NCBI GenBank assembly: GCA_018816385.1
Contig: JAHIVK010000054.1
Span: 1-44,636, forward strand
Direction of reading: 5' to 3'
Length of the DNA: 44,636 bases
From: Patescibacteria group bacterium
GTDB lineage: Bacteria; Patescibacteriota; Microgenomatia; UBA1400; PJMF01
Made by a program: the position numbers and the translations under genes
In this document: piece after piece, positions 38,388-44,636 of the stretch
How the letters are laid out: each line of letters opens with the position of its first letter
Numbering within the stretch: position 1 is the first letter of the stretch
Notes under the pieces: generated by a model
Told to the model about the DNA's origin: nothing
The model's database searches: none
The model's input: the letters and a program-made list of their open reading frames with translations, nothing else

Positions 38388-38393
38388 TTGATC

Positions 38394-40208
38394 ATGAACA
38401 TCAGAAATATTGCTATTATCGCTCACGTGGATCATGGTAAAACTACCTTGATCGATGGCATGCTTAAACAAACTCACTTGTTTCGGGATAATCAGTCGGA
38501 GATGAGTCAGTCGACCATTCTTGACTCTGGGGATTTGGAGCGAGAAAAAGGCATCACCATCTTGGCCAAAAATACGGCCGTTTTATACAAAGATTACAAG
38601 ATAAATATTATCGATACCCCTGGTCACGCTGATTTTAGTGGCGAAGTTGAACGAGTCATTAATATGGCTGATGGAGCTTTGCTAGTCGTTGATTCGGCCG
38701 AAGGTCCCCTACCCCAAACTCGGTTTGTTCTGGAACAGGCCTTTAAAAATCACTTAAAGATGATTGTAGTGATTAACAAGATTGATAAAAAGTTAGCCGA
38801 ACCTCAAAAAGTCCTAGCTCAAACCGAAGAGTTGTTTGTGAGTTTGGCAGACGATGCAGAGCAACTTAATTTTCCGGTAGTCTATGCCTCGGGAATTGCC
38901 GGTAAAAGTTGGCTAGAGTTACCCAGTGATTTTAATCAGCCAGCTAACCTAGTGCCTCTGTTTGACACCATTTTGGATTTTATTCCCGCCCCTCAAGCCA
39001 ACGCCACCCTGCCTTTTAAAATGCAAGTGGCCAACATTGACTTTGATAGCTACAAAGGCACTTATGCCATCGGCAAAGTTTTACAAGGCACAGTTAAAAT
39101 CGCTGATCGATTGAATATTTGGACCGAAAATGAAAAAGTTGGCGATTGCAAAATTACTCATCTTTTTACCAGTAAAGGTTTAGAGCGGGTGGAAGTTGAT
39201 GAGGCTTATGCCGGAGATATTATTTTTTTGACTGGGATTGATGAAATCAAGATTGGTCAAACTTTGGCCGATCCAGTTTTGGTGGGTGGTTTACCGACTA
39301 TCCAAATTAGTGAGCCAACTCTCAAAATTCAGATTGCTCCCAATAGTTCCCCTTTTGCAGGTAGGGAGGGAGAGTTTGGCACAGTCCGTCAATTGGCAGA
39401 GCGCTTGAGACGGGAGAAAAAAACTAACATCGGCTTGAAAATTGAAGAACAATCGGGCGATAAAGGTTTTATTGTCTCGGGCAGAGGCGAACTACACTTA
39501 GCTGTTTTAATTGAAAGTATGCGACGGGAAGGCTATGAGATGGAAGTTTCTAAGCCTCAAGTTATCTATAAAGAAATTGATGGTCAGAAACATGAACCGG
39601 TTGAACAACTTAACATCAGAATTTTGCAAGAATATATGGGAGTGGTGACGGAAGAATTGGGTAAACGCTTAGGTTTGCTTCAAGAAAGTCTGACAGATGA
39701 TAAAGGCGTGGCCCACATGACATATCGGGTGAGTAGCAGAAACCTACTGGGTTTTAGGTCTTCAATATTGAGCAAAACCAGAGGCAACGGTTTATTTGAT
39801 GCTCAGTTTTTAGGTTACTTTCCAGTTCAATCAGCCAGTATGAAAAAAATTAGAAATGGCGTGTTGGTGGCCACCGAAACTGGTCAAACCACTGCCTATG
39901 CTTTAATTAGTTTGCAAGAAAGAGGTTTGCCGTTTATGGGTGTGGGTGAACAAGTTTATGCCGGCATGATTGTGGGTTTGGGCAAAACATATGAAGACAT
40001 TGATATGAATGCCTGCAAAGCCAAGAAGTTAACTAACTTTAGGTCAAATGCCGATATTGCCATTCCCCTCGATACACCCATGAGACTGAGTTTAGAACAG
40101 TCGTTGGATTTTATTGAAGATGATGAACTGCTGGAGTTGACTCCCATCAGTTTGCGTTTGAGAAAAAAGATTCTAGATAAGAATCAAAGATATAAAAGAC
40201 AAAATTAA
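38394..40208 (+). CDS. typA: GTPase TypA/BipA (start revised from GTG 38352 to ATG 38394)
   Basis: MNIRNIAIIAHVDHGKTTLIDGMLKQT, DTPGHADFSGEVERVI, NKIDK; homology begins at the ATG. Confidence 0.95.
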   Translation: MNIRNIAIIAHVDHGKTTLIDGMLKQTHLFRDNQSEMSQSTILDSGDLEREKGITILAKNTAVLYKDYKINIIDTPGHADFSGEVERVINMADGALLVVDSAEGPLPQTRFVLEQAFKNHLKMIVVINKIDKKLAEPQKVLAQTEELFVSLADDAEQLNFPVVYASGIAGKSWLELPSDFNQPANLVPLFDTILDFIPAPQANATLPFKMQVANIDFDSYKGTYAIGKVLQGTVKIADRLNIWTENEKVGDCKITHLFTSKGLERVEVDEAYAGDIIFLTGIDEIKIGQTLADPVLVGGLPTIQISEPTLKIQIAPNSSPFAGREGEFGTVRQLAERLRREKKTNIGLKIEEQSGDKGFIVSGRGELHLAVLIESMRREGYEMEVSKPQVIYKEIDGQKHEPVEQLNIRILQEYMGVVTEELGKRLGLLQESLTDDKGVAHMTYRVSSRNLLGFRSSILSKTRGNGLFDAQFLGYFPVQSASMKKIRNGVLVATETGQTTAYALISLQERGLPFMGVGEQVYAGMIVGLGKTYEDIDMNACKAKKLTNFRSNADIAIPLDTPMRLSLEQSLDFIEDDELLELTPISLRLRKKILDKNQRYKRQN

Positions 40209-40235
40209 AATTTCAGTATGTCGGGCAAACCATAA

Positions 40236-40266
40236 TTAACTCGTTTCTTATTTCGCCACAAGTCTA
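40236..40266. repeat. Solo terminus of the MITE-like family overlapping a stop codon
   Basis: ttaactcgtttcttatttcgccacaagtcta; 40264-40266 is the TAG stop of the next minus-strand gene. Confidence 0.75.
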
Positions 40267-41868
40267 ATTACTGATCAATCGATAAAGGGTAAAGTTGTTG
40301 GTTTGAAGAGTTTTTTCCAGGTTGGGATAGGCTTGAAACTGCGGGTAGCTGTTTTTGGCGACTACAATCCAGTCGATTTGGTTTTGATGCAAAAAATCCC
40401 CGGCTTCTGTTTGGCTCAATTGATGGAGGAAAAACCCCTCTTGTTTTGTTTTGGCTTCTTGACCCCGGGGGGTTTGGAGAGTATGTCCGTAAAAGACTGA
40501 CTGATGGGTGACTGATGGCAAATAATTAGCAACTTCATACGGTGCCAGGACTCCCCCACCCGAATCTTGATCAATGGTCGATATCACCTGTTGCAGATCT
40601 GCCGGTAAATAAACCCAAGGGTTATTTTGTGTTACTACATCTATTCTCATGGCAAAGACCAAGACCCGACTGGCAAGAAACAACATGACAAAGAAGATCA
40701 CGACCAATTTTTGAGTGACCTGATCGGTGATTGATTTGAGAGCTAGAAGTAGAATCACGGTTAATGGAAAAAACAGCCCCCTTAGAAAAAATCTGGCGAT
40801 GCCCAGGGGCAGGAGTGATAACACTAAACAGCTCACCACCCAAGTTATCAAGAATGGTAAGTGTCTCGATGTTATTTTTTTTCTTGGCAGGCAATACCAG
40901 ACTGCAAAAAACAAAATAAATACTCCGTAACCAAGTAATAATTGCTCAAGATTGGGTTTGGATAAGACTTGAGTTGCCACCGAGCTGAAACCTGTTTGTC
41001 TTAAGTGCCAGTAGTAGATGAGAGTAGCGATTGAGGTGGTGATCAGAATTGAGCCCCATCTCACCCAAAATGTTTTGAGAAGAACTGGCTTGTTTTTTAA
41101 CCCAAGATTTGCGGTTAATTGAGCCACTTTTGGTTTGGTTAATCCGGTAGGGCGCTCGTGTTTTAAAAAAGCCAGTAGGGGAAAAACCACCATCAGCAGT
41201 AACAGATAGTAGGGATAGAACAAGACGAGTCCCAGCCAACTGATGAGAGATGCCCAAAAGTGTTTGGGCAACCGAGAAACGTCAAGATACCAATACAAAT
41301 TAATCAGGCCGGAAAAGTAAAGCAGGATGCCCAGCGCCTCGTGGGGTCTCTGCAGAGCGCTTTGAAAAGTGAAAGAGGTGATGTAGAGATCGGCCGGCGC
41401 CAGGTTGGAAGAGGCCAGCCAGCCCAGTCCCCCGCCCAGACCGCAGATGGCTAGTCCCAGCAAACTGAGTGATTTTGAGTTGACAAACTGCTTCAACCAG
41501 GAATACAAGCAGACAAGCAGAACAGCGCCAGTGACGATGGCCGTTAGGTGAAAAACCAGACTGGTGGGCAGGGGCAAGACTAAACCCAACAGAGCGTAGA
41601 GGGGATAGAACAAACTGGGTGAGGATAAAATAGTTGTATAGCGATTGGCCAAGAGAAAGTGACCCATTTGGCCGTTTTTAATGGCGGCTAAATAAACGTT
41701 CACATCCCAGGGATCAAACCAGGAGGCTTGGCCGGTGTAGAGCCTGTCGGTTGGAGTTTTGATCCAGGCGTAGAGGTTGGGTAACTGCTGGCTGACAATG
41801 ATCAATAAAATCACCAGCACCAGAGGAAGGTGAATTGATCGAAGCCGAATCATGATCTGTTTGAGCAT
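40264..41868 (-). CDS. Multi-pass membrane protein, possibly a GT-C/GT39-like glycosyltransferase
   Basis: Around ten hydrophobic segments, soluble C-terminal region. Confidence 0.5.
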   Translation of the reverse strand: MLKQIMIRLRSIHLPLVLVILLIIVSQQLPNLYAWIKTPTDRLYTGQASWFDPWDVNVYLAAIKNGQMGHFLLANRYTTILSSPSLFYPLYALLGLVLPLPTSLVFHLTAIVTGAVLLVCLYSWLKQFVNSKSLSLLGLAICGLGGGLGWLASSNLAPADLYITSFTFQSALQRPHEALGILLYFSGLINLYWYLDVSRLPKHFWASLISWLGLVLFYPYYLLLLMVVFPLLAFLKHERPTGLTKPKVAQLTANLGLKNKPVLLKTFWVRWGSILITTSIATLIYYWHLRQTGFSSVATQVLSKPNLEQLLLGYGVFILFFAVWYCLPRKKITSRHLPFLITWVVSCLVLSLLPLGIARFFLRGLFFPLTVILLLALKSITDQVTQKLVVIFFVMLFLASRVLVFAMRIDVVTQNNPWVYLPADLQQVISTIDQDSGGGVLAPYEVANYLPSVTHQSVFYGHTLQTPRGQEAKTKQEGFFLHQLSQTEAGDFLHQNQIDWIVVAKNSYPQFQAYPNLEKTLQTNNFTLYRLISN

Positions 41869-41905
41869 TTTTGTTTACTTTCCAGTATAGCTTGATTTTA
41901 AATAA

Positions 41906-41933
41906 TAGACTTTCTTATTTCGCAGAAAGTCTA
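41906..41933. repeat. 28-nt mini-palindrome TAGACTTTCT-TATTTCGC-AGAAAGTCTA
   Basis: 10-bp perfect arms, 8-nt loop matching MITE TIR sequence. Confidence 0.9.
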
Positions 41934-41966
41934 CAGTCTGTTACTTTTTGAAAATAGGTATATTAT

Positions 41967-42132
41967 TAGACTTGTAGCGAAATAAGCACAACGACTACTT
42001 ACGGCATCTTTTATGTATTTTCATTTGTTTCTTCTTTCTCAAGTAGCTCTGGCTACTATCGGCATCAGAATCAACGAAAATACTATAAAATCTATCCATA
42101 ATTGACTCGTTTCTTATTTCACTACAAGTCTA
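41967..42132. repeat. Palindromic MITE-like element copy (e), inverted orientation
   Basis: TAGACTTGTAGCGAAATAAG...CTTATTTCACTACAAGTCTA. Confidence 0.9.
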
Positions 42133-42141
42133 TTTCGTATT

Positions 42142-43434
42142 ATGAAAAAAAATTTTCTATTTGTGTCGTACGATGCCTTAATTACTGATACCGCTTGGCA
42201 GGTAGTTAAAGAGGGGCACCATGTTAAGTACTCAGTTGATGATAAAAAAAGTCAGGATGTCGGGATTGGTTTTGTGCCCAGAACCAAAAACTGGCGGGCT
42301 GAAGTAGATTGGGCTGACGTGATTGTTTTCGACGACGTGTTGGGTCATGGGATTTTGGCAGAAAAACTCCGCCAAAAGGGCAAGCTGGTTGTGGGAGGTA
42401 CCAAGTATACAGATCGACTAGAAGATGATCGCTCATTTGGTCAGAATGAACTCAAAAAACACGGTATCAAGATTCTTCCCTACCAAGAGTTTAATTATTT
42501 TGATGATGCCATTGATTATGTCAAAGCCAACCCTAATTCCTATGTCATCAAGCCGAGTGGTGATGCCCAGAACTATAAAAAGCTGTTATTTGTGGGTCAG
42601 GAAGATGATGGTTTAGATGTACTCAGAGTTTTGAATGCCTATAAAAAAACTTGGAGCGAACAAATAAAAGAGTTTCAACTCCAGCGTAAAGTCACTTCTG
42701 GTGTAGAAGTGGCAGTGGGCGCCTTTTTCAATGGTCATCAATTTATTTATCCAATTAACGTCAACTTTGAACACAAAAAACTCTTTCCTGGTGATTTAGG
42801 AGTGGCCACTGGAGAAATGGGCACCAGTATGTTTTGGAGTGCGCCCAATAAATTATTTTCCGAAACTCTCAAAAAAATGGAACCGACTTTAAAAGAAGAA
42901 CATTATGTGGGTTATGTTGATATCAACTGTATAGTCAATGGCAATGGTATTTATCCTTTGGAGTTTACTTCTAGATTTGGTTATCCAACTATTCAAATTC
43001 AAGCCGAATCGATGCTGATGCCAGTCGGCGAATTTTTATACAAATTGGCTGTAGGTGAAGATTTTCAACTTAAAACTAAACCCGGATTTCATTTGGGGAC
43101 TAGAATAGTAGTGCCACCATTCCCCTACAATGACCCCAAAACTTATAGAACTTTTTCCAAAAATAATGCCATTATTTTTAAAAAGCCTCATTTGGATGGA
43201 GTTCATTTGGAAGATGTAAAAATTAAACAGGGTGAATGGACGATTGCGGGTGACTCTGGGATTATTTTGGTGATTGCCGCCTCTGGTTTAACAATGCTTC
43301 AAGCTCAAACCCAGATGCGAAATAGGATTAAAAACATTGTGATTCCCAATATGTACTACCGGATTGATATTGGCAGTCGCTGGTATGAAGACAGCGACAA
43401 GCTCCACACTTGGGGGTATTTGCGCGAATTATAA
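42142..43434 (+). CDS. PurD-like ATP-grasp ligase
   Basis: NFLFVSYDALITDTAWQVVKEGH, YVIKPSGDAQNYKKLLFVG, GVEVAVGAFFNG, YVGYVDINCIVNGNGIYPLEFTSRFGYP. Confidence 0.75.
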   Translation: MKKNFLFVSYDALITDTAWQVVKEGHHVKYSVDDKKSQDVGIGFVPRTKNWRAEVDWADVIVFDDVLGHGILAEKLRQKGKLVVGGTKYTDRLEDDRSFGQNELKKHGIKILPYQEFNYFDDAIDYVKANPNSYVIKPSGDAQNYKKLLFVGQEDDGLDVLRVLNAYKKTWSEQIKEFQLQRKVTSGVEVAVGAFFNGHQFIYPINVNFEHKKLFPGDLGVATGEMGTSMFWSAPNKLFSETLKKMEPTLKEEHYVGYVDINCIVNGNGIYPLEFTSRFGYPTIQIQAESMLMPVGEFLYKLAVGEDFQLKTKPGFHLGTRIVVPPFPYNDPKTYRTFSKNNAIIFKKPHLDGVHLEDVKIKQGEWTIAGDSGIILVIAASGLTMLQAQTQMRNRIKNIVIPNMYYRIDIGSRWYEDSDKLHTWGYLREL

Positions 43435-43467
43435 TATTTTATTGATCAAAGCTACAGAAAGAACTAA

Positions 43468-43914
43468 ACGCAAAATACTCAATTAGCTAAAAAAAAGATT
43501 TTAGATTTACTTAAACACACTAACTGTCGACTCAAACCTTCGGTTATTGCCGGCGTAGGTGTATTTGCCATTCGAGATATTCCGGAAGATACAAATATAT
43601 TTTATGGTCAACCTGATCCTAAGTGGCATACTTTTAAAATGAGTCAGTTAAAAAATCTGGACAAGCAAGTTTTAAAAATGATTGATGATTTTTTTGTGAT
43701 TGAAAAAGATCAAACAGTCCAGATTCCAGAAGGAGCATTCGCTGATATGAATATTTCTTATTATCCAAATAATTCAGAGACTCCCAATGCTAAAACTACT
43801 GATGGAGGTTATACATTTGTGTCACTCAGGGATATTAAAAAAGGTGAGGAAATCACGGTGGCTTACAGTACGTATGATGAGAAGTATAAAGTGGATTCAG
43901 TCATCCTCACGTAG
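43468..43914 (+). CDS. SET-domain protein, 5' end unclear (the ORF track starts at an internal ATG, 43639)
   Basis: Open frame upstream encodes KPSVIAGVGVFAIRDIPEDTNIFYG; then FADMNISYYPNNSETPNAKTT...VSLRDIKKGEEITVAYSTYDE. Confidence 0.7.
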   Translation, partial: TQNTQLAKKKILDLLKHTNCRLKPSVIAGVGVFAIRDIPEDTNIFYGQPDPKWHTFKMSQLKNLDKQVLKMIDDFFVIEKDQTVQIPEGAFADMNISYYPNNSETPNAKTTDGGYTFVSLRDIKKGEEITVAYSTYDEKYKVDSVILT

Positions 43915-44000
43915 TGGGGAAATGTCATCCTCGCGTAAGCGGGGATCCAGGAGTGAGCCGGTCGACTGTGGATTCCCCCCGCCTGGGCGGGGAGAATGAC
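43900..44000. repeat. REP/BIME pair at the 3' end of the SET ORF
   Basis: gtcatcctcacgtagtgggg; gtcatcctcgcgtaagcggggatccagg ... gtggattccccccgcctgggcggggagaatgac. Confidence 0.88.
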
Positions 44001-44032
44001 GACTTAACTCGTTTCTTATTTCATAGAAAGTC
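44001..44032. repeat. Mini-palindrome of TAGACTT family
   Basis: gacttaactcgtttcttatttcatagaaagtc. Confidence 0.55.
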
Positions 44033-44102
44033 TTATTATCACGCTCATGAATCCAGAGACATGTTGCCAGATAAGCATCATGGATATTGTGCAGAGTATT
44101 GT

Positions 44103-44447
44103 TTAATTTTTCTTTGAGTGCTGATCGCGAGCGGCCCAATTGAAGGCTTTAAAGTAATTCTGCCAAGCTTCATCAGTAGTTCCAAAAGTGTTGTTTGCAA
44201 AAAAACTGTCAACTAGATTTTCGCGTAACCGGCAGACTTCTTTGAGGATTGATGCTTGGTGATTAAAAAGAATAGTTAAATCTATGAGTTCTAAGGCTCT
44301 AAAAAATGCTCTTTGACTATAATCTAATTTATTCTTTTTGCGCCAACTGATGGTCCGCTCTACTTCTGAACCGATGTTGGCCATTTGTTCAACCAGTGAC
44401 AAAGATTGCCATCTGCCAGCAGCCAAATCGGCGTGTTGATAAGGCAT
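44103..44447 (-). CDS. Small helical protein (114 aa), possible helical bundle
   Basis: Helical sequence LVEQMANIGSEVERTISW...AFFRALELIDLTI...WQNYFKAFNWAARD. Confidence 0.6.
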   Translation of the reverse strand: MPYQHADLAAGRWQSLSLVEQMANIGSEVERTISWRKKNKLDYSQRAFFRALELIDLTILFNHQASILKEVCRLRENLVDSFFANNTFGTTDEAWQNYFKAFNWAARDQHSKKN

Positions 44448-44519
44448 AATTTATTTGACCAATTGACCGACTATCTGAGTAATTATTTGTCTAACTTCTA
44501 TACGCCTGAGCAGAGAACG

Positions 44520-44537
44520 CCGGGCTTTTAAGCCCGG
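44520..44537. other. Hairpin at the tnpA 3' end, candidate IS end structure
   Basis: CCGGGCTT-TT-AAGCCCGG; overlaps the tnpA stop codon. Confidence 0.6.
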
Positions 44538-44636
44538 TGGTGAATGCGAGGCCTTGAGTGCTTAGTTTGTTGACGATCTAAGTAGGCTCTAATCACTTCT
44601 TCATTCTTTTCCCCGATACTTTCAACAAAATAACCA
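44528..44636 (-). mobile_element. tnpA: IS200/IS605-type TnpA (Y1 transposase), C-terminal part, truncated by window end
   Basis: Minus-strand translation GYFVESIGEKNEEVIRAYLDRQQTKHSRPRIHHRA*. Confidence 0.7.

Noticed and set aside
44103-44447. Avd-like protein of a diversity-generating retroelement
   Set aside because: Only a generic helical character is visible; no reverse transcriptase or TR/VR repeat is present in the window.

Overview
The window is a compact, mostly minus-strand bacterial housekeeping region. Its gene style resembles a fermentative Patescibacteria/CPR-like genome, but that is inference; no taxonomic search was run. Recognisable genes: pyruvate kinase, bS21, HIT, MYG1-like, ProRS, PRPP synthetase, SecA, SerRS, HD protein, class I LysRS, GreA, a complete F1Fo ATP synthase operon (a-c-b-delta-alpha-gamma-beta-epsilon), tRNA-Lys(UUU), MutM, L-LDH, split transketolase, BadF/GlcNAc-kinase-like, RRM protein, TspO, TypA, PurD-like ATP-grasp, a SET-domain ORF, and the 3' end of an IS200-type tnpA at the right edge. 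Signals that go beyond ordinary annotation: (1) a ~166-bp palindromic MITE-like family with TA-bounded termini (5 copies), plus a series of 24-38 bp mini-palindromes with the same ends, several of which supply or abut stop codons; (2) a tRNA-Lys whose 3' tail is exactly duplicated 176 bp downstream, with the 155 bp between filled by five back-to-back inverted repeats; (3) an ATP synthase delta subunit that appears to be two tandem copies of the C-terminal domain, a subunit a with a ~78-residue acidic/His-rich loop, and an epsilon lacking the C-terminal helical domain; (4) GC-rich REP/BIME repeats, including a 34-bp tandem array translated as a ~77-aa tail on transketolase-N; (5) a 1663-aa orphan protein and a 305-aa neighbour that share a 3' sequence motif; (6) a pyruvate kinase with an altered K+ site.
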